Made by a program: the position numbers and the translations under genes. Source: a bacterium (GTDB taxonomy: Bacteria; SZUA-79; Acidulodesulfobacterales; Acidulodesulfobacteraceae). From it: a stretch of DNA of 8,863 bases. Under the pieces are notes generated by a model, which worked only from the letters and a program-made list of their open reading frames with translations, had not been told where the DNA came from and searched no databases. Location: contig JAJZLA010000043.1 in NCBI GenBank assembly GCA_021803845.1, positions 1 to 8,863 of the forward strand. The letters run 5' to 3'. How positions within the stretch are numbered: position 1 is the stretch's first letter; the number at the start of each line of letters is the position of its first letter. Of the stretch, positions 1 through 7,162 are shown in pieces.

Positions 1-1
1 T

Positions 2-274
2 AACATACTTCTAATTGATGAAATAGATACAGGACTTCATTATTCAGTAATGAAAAAAATGTGGGATTTCTTATATAAATCGGCTATGGAGTTAAATGTT
101 CAAGTTTTTGCAACAACACATAGTTACGATTGCGTAAATAGCTTAGCATCTATTTGTCAAAATACGGGAGATCAAATAACTATCCAAAGGGTTGATGCTG
201 GAAATACCAAGGCAGTTCCATACTCAGAGGCTGAAATACGAGAAGCTGTAGAACACGATATAGAGATGAGATAA
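2..274 (+). CDS. AAA/ABC-type ATPase (OLD/AAA_15-like), C-terminal fragment
   Basis: This is the last 90 codons of a gene that starts left of the window; the frame is open from base 2 and ends with TAA. The first residues read NILLIDEIDTGLHYS, a Walker B motif (hydrophobic strand, then D-E) followed by a D-loop-like segment. About 25 residues later comes FATTHSYDC, matching the switch-histidine strand of the AAA_15/AAA_21 ATPases found in OLD, PARIS and related defence proteins. Walker A and the signature motif must lie upstream and cannot be checked. The ATG at base 50 falls inside the ATPase fold just after Walker B, so it is not the real start. Only one base separates its stop from the next start, so the two genes are almost certainly translated together. 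The likely role is an ATP-driven sensor for the TOPRIM-like partner; that role is inferred from gene order. Confidence 0.85.
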   Translation, partial: NILLIDEIDTGLHYSVMKKMWDFLYKSAMELNVQVFATTHSYDCVNSLASICQNTGDQITIQRVDAGNTKAVPYSEAEIREAVEHDIEMR

Positions 275-275
275 T

Positions 276-941
276 ATGCCAAACGACGATAAGTGTTTTG
301 ATAGGAAAGATAAAATTCTACTTGTTGAAGGGCAAGAAGACATATACACTATTGCCGAATTAATGGGTAGACATATTAAGTGGCCTTCACCTCCAGCTAC
401 ACCCCCAGTATGCATTAGGGATGCAAAAAGTATAGATACGCTATTAAAGAAAGATTATTTATCGGGTCATATAAAAGCACATGAAGCTCAAATTATTGGT
501 ATTTTGGTTGATGCAGATATATCTGCTCTGTCTCGTTGGAATAGTTTAAAAAACTCATTAGTTAATTTTTTAAAAGAATTTCCTGAAAATCCAATACCAG
601 ATGGATTTATTGCTAATTCTATAAATAATAAAAGAATTGGTATATGGATAATGCCAGATAATAAATCACCAGGAATGCTCGAAACATGTCTTTCAACATT
701 AATAACAGGAGATGAAAAAATTTGGGAAATGGCTGAAGCCTATGCAATGAATGCTTTTTTGAAGGACGCTCCATTTAAAGATGTTCATTATGCTAAGGCT
801 TGCATTCATACTTGGTTAGCTTGGCAAGATCCACCAGGAGAAAGGTTTGGGACTGCATTGAAAAAAAAAATATTTAATTCAAATTCAGAATTAACTAATA
901 AATTTGTAGAATGGTTTAAGTCTCTTTATGAAATTTCATAG
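276..941 (+). CDS. DUF3226-like protein with TOPRIM-type acidic motifs, partner of the ATPase
   Basis: The 221-aa protein starts one base after the ATPase stop; GAG-rich sequence at 262-270 may act as a weak ribosome site, and coupling is likely. Residues 14-22 (ILLVEGQED) carry the glutamate strand of a TOPRIM fold, and residues 74-83 (GILVDADIS) carry the D-x-D strand (D79, D81). Residues 123-136 (IWIMPDN...GMLE) and 180-194 (WLAWQDPPGERFGTA) match the pattern I associate with DUF3226, a family with a TOPRIM-like fold. TOPRIM proteins paired with ABC-type ATPases are known anti-phage effectors (OLD, PARIS, Gabija, retron Ec78-like layouts), acting as nucleases. Whether this one cuts DNA or RNA is not shown. 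The coding strand has ten A in a row at 861-870, 24 codons before the stop. Family call fairly sure; defence role inferred. Confidence 0.75.
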   Translation: MPNDDKCFDRKDKILLVEGQEDIYTIAELMGRHIKWPSPPATPPVCIRDAKSIDTLLKKDYLSGHIKAHEAQIIGILVDADISALSRWNSLKNSLVNFLKEFPENPIPDGFIANSINNKRIGIWIMPDNKSPGMLETCLSTLITGDEKIWEMAEAYAMNAFLKDAPFKDVHYAKACIHTWLAWQDPPGERFGTALKKKIFNSNSELTNKFVEWFKSLYEIS

Positions 942-971
942 GTTTTTAAATTCAATAAAATACAAAAGACC

Positions 972-3251
972 TTATTTAAAACTAATAGTTTTTTTCATTA
1001 TCCCTTCCAAATCGCTCGGATGCCTTGATACTGCCCAAGCCCATTTTCCAAAACCGCCGTGCGCGTTAAGAGCTTGAACCCATTCATTTAAAAATTCTCG
1101 CTTAACTTTATTTCGGTCGTCATCTTTTCCTTTTATTTCCAAAATTAACTGTACGCCGTTACTTAATTTTATAATAAAATCCGGCCAGTATTTTCTGATT
1201 ACGCCATGGTAATTATAAAGTATCTCAAACCCCAAGTGGTCGTTCTTTACCCAGGCGTCCACGTATTTGCTTTTATCGAGTATATAAGATTCGGTAGCCT
1301 CCCAGGTGCTGTCATAAACGCAGAAATTAATATGCGATTTTATCGTATATTCGCAAGGCTTACTCGTGTACCACGTTCTCATATCTCCGGTTGACCGTAT
1401 AGATTTAACCGTATCGAAAATTGGCTTAATTTCTTGAGTATTTTCAAGTTTTATAGCCTGCCAAACATAGTGAATTATCTTATTCATATTTAAAATAATA
1501 AGGACTATTTTACGCAATTCGTCGTTTTCGAATAAACCGTTCTTTATAACAATTTTGTCCCTTTCTATAAATTGCGATACTATTCCGATTAACTGTCCAA
1601 ATAAATGCTCCTTGATTCCCCGCCATTTTTCCTTTTCATTGTTATAAATACGCTTGGCGGTTTCAAAAATAATAGTCTGCATACGAAATCTCTGCGCAAT
1701 GTCTTTAAGGTCAATTTCGGACATTTCGCCTACCCTGTTAGGCTTGCCTTCTAAAATTGGCGCCATTTCTGCAGACGTTATGCTCTCATAAGGATCAAGT
1801 TCCAGCGGATTAATCTCATCGAAATTAATTCCTAAAGACGAGCGGTAAACACGGTCTATGCGAATGACGTTCGGCCAAGACAAAGCAAATTTTTCCTTTT
1901 CTTTTACAGGCTCAATCGTCGTCTTAGGTTTCGGAGGTAAAGGAGGTGCGCCGTCTCCGCCTTCATGCGGCAAAAAGGTAAAAGGCACGCCGAAAATATT
2001 TACATATTCCGGTTCAAATAATCCGTCCTGTCCAACTTCGTATGAAGTCCTTCTTAATCCGCGACCCACGACCTGTTCGCACAAAAGCTGGCTTGAAAAA
2101 GCGCGCAAACCCATAATATGTGTAACGGTTTTTGCATCCCAGCCTTCAGATAACATGCCTACGGAAATCACATTCTGTATTTTTTCGCCAGGTTGTCCCC
2201 TTTGTCCGACAGTATCAACAATACGGCGCAAATATTCTGCCTGCTGTTTTTTATTTAACTTTCTGTCTTCATTCCCGTTGTTTTCGTCTTCAATATCAGT
2301 GTGCGTAGTTTCCGCTAAATCAATTTGAGACTCCGCTTCGCCTAGAACCTTGGAGTCTATCTGTAGTATTCTTTCAGGATCGCATAACTCAGGAATTAAT
2401 ATCTCATTATGGTCAAATGCAAATTTAATCCTTGCCGCTGTTTCCGTTCTGTTTGCGACGGTTATCATAACCGGCGGAATTTCTTGTCCTGCCATATCCC
2501 ATGATTCTTTCGTTATGAGCCAGTCTTTGCCGAGAAGATAATAAGCGTTTCTTATTAAATCGGGCAAAGGTTCCGAGGCTTCAGCTTTGCGGTTAATGTC
2601 GTCTTTAACCTCATCGTCCATATAAATATGATATAGCCTCGATTTATAACTTTTTACGTCTATACGGCTATCGTCTCTTAAAACTACCCTCGGCGTTTTT
2701 ACAAGACCTGATTCTATTGCGTCGTTCAATCCGAAATCGCTGACTATCCAGTTAAAAAGAGTTTCTTCATCGGATCTTTTTCCTGAAGGGGCAAACGGCG
2801 TAGCGGAAAAATCAAAACAGCTTAAAATTCCGCGTGCCTTATTAATCCGGTCAAGTCCGCCAACCCAAATAGTAGCTTCTTCAGCACTGTCTTTCATATC
2901 CCTTTGACGCATATATTTGCCCTCAGCCGCCAAATTAGACCTCCAAGCGTGATGAGCTTCATCGTTTATAACCACAATATTTCTGCTAGCAGCCATATCG
3001 CCGAGAACTTCCCGAACATAAGCCTCGTCGCTTTTTGCACCGCGTTTATCGACAGATTTCTTTTTTCTCAATCTTTCCTCTGTATCCCAACTTAGCACAT
3101 GCCAGTTGTTTATGACGACCTTGCCCTGTCTTAAGTATTCTATAAGACCAACGGGTATAATATTAAACTCGTCGTAATAGTTATTATTTGAATCGGGCAT
3201 TAAAACCTGCAATCTGTTTTTTACGGTAAGTCCAGGAGCTACGACAAAAAC
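972..3251 (-). CDS. res: type III restriction Res subunit, C-terminal part (helicase core and nuclease), separated by frameshift
   Basis: This frame gives 759 residues continuing the Res N-terminal piece after a one-base frame change at 3253-3259. A TTG at 3212 can be read as a start but lies mid-domain, so I do not believe it. Numbered on the repaired 938-aa protein, it shows DEAHHAW (276-282, helicase motif II), SATPF (328-332, motif III), MLSEGWDA (545-552, motif V) and EQVVGRGLRR (571-580, motif VI). Near the end is a PD-(D/E)xK nuclease site: P869-D870, then E884-I-K886 in a YWPDF...LEIKGK setting. These are the parts of a type III restriction subunit: SF2 ATPase/translocase plus a C-terminal endonuclease, acting with Mod at unmethylated sites. 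All motifs look intact, so the break is recent or a sequencing error. The gene ends 30 bp from the convergent DUF3226 gene. Confidence 0.88.
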   Translation of the reverse strand, partial: VFVVAPGLTVKNRLQVLMPDSNNNYYDEFNIIPVGLIEYLRQGKVVINNWHVLSWDTEERLRKKKSVDKRGAKSDEAYVREVLGDMAASRNIVVINDEAHHAWRSNLAAEGKYMRQRDMKDSAEEATIWVGGLDRINKARGILSCFDFSATPFAPSGKRSDEETLFNWIVSDFGLNDAIESGLVKTPRVVLRDDSRIDVKSYKSRLYHIYMDDEVKDDINRKAEASEPLPDLIRNAYYLLGKDWLITKESWDMAGQEIPPVMITVANRTETAARIKFAFDHNEILIPELCDPERILQIDSKVLGEAESQIDLAETTHTDIEDENNGNEDRKLNKKQQAEYLRRIVDTVGQRGQPGEKIQNVISVGMLSEGWDAKTVTHIMGLRAFSSQLLCEQVVGRGLRRTSYEVGQDGLFEPEYVNIFGVPFTFLPHEGGDGAPPLPPKPKTTIEPVKEKEKFALSWPNVIRIDRVYRSSLGINFDEINPLELDPYESITSAEMAPILEGKPNRVGEMSEIDLKDIAQRFRMQTIIFETAKRIYNNEKEKWRGIKEHLFGQLIGIVSQFIERDKIVIKNGLFENDELRKIVLIILNMNKIIHYVWQAIKLENTQEIKPIFDTVKSIRSTGDMRTWYTSKPCEYTIKSHINFCVYDSTWEATESYILDKSKYVDAWVKNDHLGFEILYNYHGVIRKYWPDFIIKLSNGVQLILEIKGKDDDRNKVKREFLNEWVQALNAHGGFGKWAWAVSRHPSDLEGIMKKTISFK
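978..995 (+). terminator. weak possible terminator for the ATPase/DUF3226 pair
   Basis: AAAACT (978-983) and AGTTTT (987-992) form a six-pair stem with a three-base loop, followed by more T residues to 995. The stem is almost all A-T, so it would be weak, and it lies inside the 3' end of the convergent res gene. It is the only hairpin plus T-run seen just after the plus-strand operon. Confidence 0.25.
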
Positions 3252-3789
3252 GTTTTTTTGAAAACCTTGTGTCTTTTGGATATGCGATTTTGTTAAGAAC
3301 CTGCCAGGCTATAAGCATGGACATTACTATGGTTTTTCCAGAACCGGTAGCCATTTTTGAACAGATCCTATTAAACTCGCCGCCGTCGGAAGATAACTCT
3401 ATGCCGGTTTTTTCAGAATCCGGTGCTTCAACCAACCAGATTAATGTTTCTATGGCTTCGAGCTGGCAGAAAAAAAATCTTCTATATTGCCTCTCTTCTG
3501 GATTATACCAGTGCTCAATAAGTCTTTTCGTAATACCGGTAACTCCTAAATAACCGCTTTCGCGCCATTTTTGAACGCGCTTTCTTATATCGTTTACAAG
3601 TTTAATCTCGATAAAAATACCGGGGTCGTCAAACGATCTGGAATTAGGCGTTGCCATTACGTATCCTGCAGGTCTTCTTCCATAAACCCTACTAAAAGTC
3701 CTGGTTGCACGGTCATATGACCAGTGTTCTTTCGGTTCTTCGTAAGGAGAATTTATAATAAGTTTATCTATATTTTTTATTCCTTCCAT
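3184..3789 (-). CDS. res: type III restriction Res subunit, N-terminal part, frame-shifted at residue 178
   Basis: It starts 7 bp after the mod stop. The mod stop TAG overlaps an AGGAT ribosome site (3794-3798 on the minus strand), so mod and res are coupled. Residues 1-178 belong to Res: residues 106-119 (FFCQLEAIETLIWL) form the segment with the conserved Gln ahead of the ATPase core, and MATGSGKT (146-153) is Walker A. After RFSK (175-178) the frame changes and 23 foreign residues follow before a stop. With one A removed from the seven-A run (3253-3259) the protein reads on as FSKNVFVVAPGLTVKNRLQ, typical of helicase motif Ia, into the C-terminal part, giving 938 aa. That length is normal for this family. 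As written, the piece has ATP binding but no DEAH box or nuclease, so restriction would be lost unless slippage restores the frame. Confidence 0.85.
   Translation of the reverse strand: MEGIKNIDKLIINSPYEEPKEHWSYDRATRTFSRVYGRRPAGYVMATPNSRSFDDPGIFIEIKLVNDIRKRVQKWRESGYLGVTGITKRLIEHWYNPEERQYRRFFFCQLEAIETLIWLVEAPDSEKTGIELSSDGGEFNRICSKMATGSGKTIVMSMLIAWQVLNKIAYPKDTRFSKKRFCRSSWTYRKKQIAGFNARFK
3253..3259 (-). other. res: frameshift site in res: seven-A run (coding strand)
   Basis: The coding strand reads TCA AAA AAA CGT in the upstream frame. The downstream Res frame needs six A (TCA AAA AAC GTT). Going from one frame to the other needs loss of one base (+1 shift), not the common -1 slip. Explanations are a real indel mutation, switching by repeat-length change, transcriptional slippage on the A run, or a homopolymer sequencing error. 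The sequence alone cannot tell these apart. Confidence 0.85.
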
Positions 3790-3796
3790 AATAATC

Positions 3797-6337
3797 CTAT
3801 AAATTTATGATTCTTAGGCTTTCAATGCCTCTGTCGTCAATTATTTTAACCGCGCACCTTTTATATTCGCCTGTCGAAAAAGGCAGTGAAACGGTGCCGC
3901 GATATGCTTCTATCAATTCCTGGTCTATCTCGGCTTTAAGGTTTTTTGCCAACTTACTCCACCCTTCGATATCCGAAGCCATAGGAAAAAAAACTTGCCT
4001 AGGAAATAAACTTCTTCCGTCGTAATCGGTATCGAGCATCCACATTGCAATATTATTTTGTCCTCCGGAAACAACATTGCCTGTTTTAGTGTCGTAATAA
4101 TCAAATCCTTTTACTTCTAACTGAAAATTTCCCTTATGCTCGCCTTTTTCTATTTTCATAATCCGCACGTCCGGCTGACCTAACAGCCAAAAACTATCAT
4201 TACTGGTGCGTTTTTTCTTAAGATCATCGGTAAAGAGGTCAGCATTCATCTGGACGCGCAATAATGTAACTCCAGGCCAATTTGTTTCGTCAATGTCTTT
4301 TGCGGCTTCCGGGTCAAACTGAAATGTGGCAAATAAAATTATATCTGCTTTAGGTTTTAAGGATTGAGCCTCTTCAATAGCAAGTTCCACTTGTCTACTT
4401 TCCATTGGAGCATATTCAGGTCCAAATACTATAAATACCCTCTGACGTTTATTAACTTCGTCTTCCTTGGTTTCAGCTTCTGCTTGAATATAACGTGTGC
4501 CGGACAAAGGTTCGACCCGGCTGAATTTAATATACTGCCCTCCCTTTCCGCGAACGCCGTTATTTAAAAGTTCATCCCGCCATTCCGATTGACGGAGTGT
4601 CTCGCCGGAACGGGCAATTGAAATATCGGAGGCTCCAATATTATCAATTTCATCGAGACTTTTTGAAACAGGCGAAGGTACTGCTTCAACAGTAAACGGC
4701 CCCGTTACGCGCGCTTTGGATTTATCTATATAAGGCTGATCATAGAGGGTTTCCTGACCTGCTGGTTCGCCATTGGCGATAGATTTAAGCGTAATATGCG
4801 GAACGGTTTTATAAACAAATCCGCTTCCGACGCCTTCTTCTGTATGGGCTAATTTATAATAATCGTATTGTGCCGTCATTAACCTTTGTTTAGCAAGGGT
4901 AATGGCAACGCGGGAAGTATCGCAGGTAATCCATCTGCGTCCCCATTGCTCGGCCACATAGGCGGTTGTTCCGCTTCCGCAGGTAGGGTCTAAAACGAGG
5001 TCGCCTGGGTCGGTGGTCATGAGGATGCAACGTTTTAACACTTCAGAATTCGTTTGGACCGCATAGACTTTATTGTCAGCACCAGCTGTATCATTCCAAG
5101 GCACAGTCAGGTCACTACATGGTTTGTCATCAAGAAATAGAACATAGTTCAGTAAATTACCTAACGGTTGAATTCGTTTTGCTTGAATCAGTTGGCGCAT
5201 CCCTTCTTCGTTTGTTGCATACCCATTTCTTGGATAATCATATCTACGCCCTTCAAACTCTGGTTTAAACATTCCCGTTGCCATTTGGCCAGATGGCTCT
5301 AGAGACTTAAGTCGGTAAAGCATTGCTTTATCAGGGATTAATGATGAATCATCACGTTCCATTTTTGTTAATTCTCGACGTGTACCATCAGGTAATTGAA
5401 TATACTTAAAATTTGCATCTGGCTGTGGTGGAACAAGCCTGAAAAGTTTATGATATTTAGCATAAGGTCGTCCTTGTATATCAAGTTTCTGTTTTCCGTA
5501 CCATACAATAAAATCAGCCATTTGTTCTACATAGTTTGTCCCCAATGGCATTGTCTTCTTGCGAAAGGGAATCAATGCAATGAAATTTTGCAACCCTAAC
5601 ACCTCGTCCATAAGTTCCCTTACATGATGCACATTCTCGTCGCTAATCTGAACAAAAACGCTTCCGCTATCGCTTAAGAGTTCTTTTGCAAGTAGCAATC
5701 TATCCCTCATATAAGTTAGATATGAATGAATGCCTAGTTCCCAAGTATCGCGAAATGCTTTAATCATTTCCGGTTCGGAAGTTAAATCTTCGTCTTTGCC
5801 GTCTTTTACATCTCTTTTATTAACAAATGGCTGAAAATTGCTTCCGTATTTGATACCGTAAGGCGGATCCATATAAATCATTTGCACCTTTCCTGACATG
5901 CCCTCTTTTTCTAAAAGAGAGTTCATTACAAGAAGAGAGTCTCCGGCAATCATACGGTTAGACCAGTTATGCCTATGTTTATAAAAATCAACTGCCTCCC
6001 GAAGCGGCGGATTTTCTTCTAAAGATGAAAAAAGCGACGGCTGGGATAGTTGGAGATTATCTCCGTTTTTCTTTCTTACTGCTTCAATAATTGTTCTCGG
6101 GTCAATGCGTTCATGGACGTGCAGTGAAACAGTTGGGACTTCAAACGCCGTATGTTCGGCTTTCCCTGCCCAAACGAGCTGTGGATCCAAATGGGGGTCG
6201 TATTGGTATTTCTTATCAGGCCAGTCTTTATCAGTTTCCGGATTAACCAAGCCTACCGGCGGGTTGTTAATTCGCTCCTTGCCTTTGTGATCGTATTGCT
6301 CAAGTTCTCTTTTTTTTATTTCCGATTTACCCGCCAT
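3797..6337 (-). CDS. mod: type III-type DNA methyltransferase (Mod), probably adenine-N6, long form
   Basis: The 846-aa protein has the catalytic MIYMDPPYG (153-161, DPPY at 157-160) before the AdoMet-binding VLDPTCGSGTTAY (448-460). That order and the DPPY motif define beta-class N6-adenine (less often N4-cytosine) methyltransferases, which include type III Mod. The stretch of about 245-430 between them should be the target-recognition domain. Residues from about 520 to 846 form a long C-terminal region I cannot assign, making it longer than classical Mod (EcoP15I is about 645 aa). The start is supported by AAGGAGA at 6343-6349, 5 bases before ATG. Mod methylates the host site and provides sequence recognition for Res, seven bases downstream. 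Proline codon use differs in the recognition domain (see findings). The coding strand has an eight-A run at codons 7-10. Confidence 0.9.
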   Translation of the reverse strand: MAGKSEIKKRELEQYDHKGKERINNPPVGLVNPETDKDWPDKKYQYDPHLDPQLVWAGKAEHTAFEVPTVSLHVHERIDPRTIIEAVRKKNGDNLQLSQPSLFSSLEENPPLREAVDFYKHRHNWSNRMIAGDSLLVMNSLLEKEGMSGKVQMIYMDPPYGIKYGSNFQPFVNKRDVKDGKDEDLTSEPEMIKAFRDTWELGIHSYLTYMRDRLLLAKELLSDSGSVFVQISDENVHHVRELMDEVLGLQNFIALIPFRKKTMPLGTNYVEQMADFIVWYGKQKLDIQGRPYAKYHKLFRLVPPQPDANFKYIQLPDGTRRELTKMERDDSSLIPDKAMLYRLKSLEPSGQMATGMFKPEFEGRRYDYPRNGYATNEEGMRQLIQAKRIQPLGNLLNYVLFLDDKPCSDLTVPWNDTAGADNKVYAVQTNSEVLKRCILMTTDPGDLVLDPTCGSGTTAYVAEQWGRRWITCDTSRVAITLAKQRLMTAQYDYYKLAHTEEGVGSGFVYKTVPHITLKSIANGEPAGQETLYDQPYIDKSKARVTGPFTVEAVPSPVSKSLDEIDNIGASDISIARSGETLRQSEWRDELLNNGVRGKGGQYIKFSRVEPLSGTRYIQAEAETKEDEVNKRQRVFIVFGPEYAPMESRQVELAIEEAQSLKPKADIILFATFQFDPEAAKDIDETNWPGVTLLRVQMNADLFTDDLKKKRTSNDSFWLLGQPDVRIMKIEKGEHKGNFQLEVKGFDYYDTKTGNVVSGGQNNIAMWMLDTDYDGRSLFPRQVFFPMASDIEGWSKLAKNLKAEIDQELIEAYRGTVSLPFSTGEYKRCAVKIIDDRGIESLRIINL

Positions 6338-6342
6338 AAATT

Positions 6343-6349
6343 TCTCCTT
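6343..6349 (-). promoter_or_regulatory. strong ribosome binding site of mod
   Basis: AAGGAGA on the minus strand, 5 bases before the ATG at 6337. It fixes the mod start and is clearly stronger than anything before the two upstream genes, which lack a recognisable Shine-Dalgarno sequence. Confidence 0.8.
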
Positions 6350-6369
6350 CTTTTATTCCTCTTAATCTC

Positions 6370-6400
6370 ATTATATTATATACGGAATTTAATTTATCAA
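6370..6400 (-). promoter_or_regulatory. possible internal promoter for mod-res
   Basis: On the minus strand two overlapping TATAAT boxes lie at 6375-6380 and 6370-6375. A TTGATA box at 6395-6400 stands 19 bases before the second and 14 before the first. Initiation near 6362 would leave a leader of about 25 bases with the mod ribosome site in it. The region is very AT-rich, so chance matches are likely; the boxes exactly match the -10 consensus, but the spacing is not ideal. Confidence 0.4.
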
Positions 6401-7159
6401 TTTTTTATAAAATAAATCTAAAAGTTTATAAAGACTAAGTTCCTCCAATACTTTGTTTTTTTCATAACCGTTTCTTGTATGCTTCAAAACAATACCGCCA
6501 TTTTTAAAATAATTAATGCTCGTCATAATGCTATCCCTATTTTTTACATCATTATTTGAAAATAAAGAGGGTAAAATTTTTAGCAGAAAGATATTAATTT
6601 GCTCTTGATTGGGCGTATTTAGTAAATTTATGATGTCTTTAAATAATGACTCTATTGGCGCATTTGGAAGAATACAAAGAAGTTCGATAATTAGCACATA
6701 AAATTGTTCGCGAGAAGTTATAATAGGAGAGCCATATAATTCTTTTAATGTTGGTAAACCGTCAAACATAGCTTTAGAAGGGAGAAACCGTTCGGCGTCG
6801 CATGCGATAAGCATTAAACATTTTGGTTTTATCGTTTTATTAAGATATTGCGGTGTAGTTCCCCATTCTATCGTAAAATTATCTGCTTCGCTTATCATTA
6901 TCATTGATTCATTTGAATGACCTATTAATACTACGACATCATATTTTTGTTTTTCATTCTCTAAATCGGCAAAACAGCTTAACCAATCATTTTTAGTGTT
7001 TATTGGAATAAATTTATACTTTTTAAGTTTAAAATCAGAAAATATCTTATCTATTATAGGGGCAATAGATAATTGCTGACTTTCTAGTTTATAAGAATCA
7101 CATTCTATAACCAGCAAAGAAGAATAACCTATGGATTTTTTGGCTATTTCCTTTTTCAT
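6389..7159 (-). CDS. caspase/CHAT-like protein of unknown function (candidate protease effector)
   Basis: I do not recognise this 256-aa protein as a named family. Its first 150 residues fit a caspase-type alpha/beta layout: a strand at 14-20 (SLLVIEC), then DVVVLIGHS (74-82) ending in a G-H, and KCLMLIACDAE (113-123) ending in A-C. H81 and C120 are 39 residues apart, like the His-Cys dyad of CHAT and caspase proteases, and the following GSPIITSR (143-150) is where such proteins place another strand. The remaining 100 residues are helical and unassigned. No signal peptide or membrane segment is visible. It starts 3 bases after the stop of the HEPN-like gene with no clear ribosome site, so coupling is likely, and it precedes mod by 51 bases. 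The DNA is very AT-rich, unlike mod. A dormant protease released on infection is a guess from context; the fold itself needs a profile search. Confidence 0.5.
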   Translation of the reverse strand: MKKEIAKKSIGYSSLLVIECDSYKLESQQLSIAPIIDKIFSDFKLKKYKFIPINTKNDWLSCFADLENEKQKYDVVVLIGHSNESMIMISEADNFTIEWGTTPQYLNKTIKPKCLMLIACDAERFLPSKAMFDGLPTLKELYGSPIITSREQFYVLIIELLCILPNAPIESLFKDIINLLNTPNQEQINIFLLKILPSLFSNNDVKNRDSIMTSINYFKNGGIVLKHTRNGYEKNKVLEELSLYKLLDLFYKKLIN

Positions 7160-7162
7160 ATT

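Noticed and set aside
224..415. 63-aa minus-strand reading frame at the ATPase/DUF3226 junction
   Set aside because: It is antisense to both well-supported genes and has no ribosome site or recognisable motif.
1858..2328. 156-aa plus-strand reading frame opposite res
   Set aside because: It lies entirely antisense to the helicase motif V/VI part of res, shows no domain-like pattern, and is explained by the complementary strand of a conserved gene.
3212..3212. TTG start giving a separate 746-aa Res protein
   Set aside because: The same frame continues upstream with residues that complete helicase motif Ia, so this TTG is an internal leucine codon after a frameshift.
3250..3262. Programmed -1 frameshifting on A-AAA-AAC-like slippery sequence in res
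   Set aside because: The frame change needed is +1 (or -2), so a -1 slip would enter the third frame and not restore Res.
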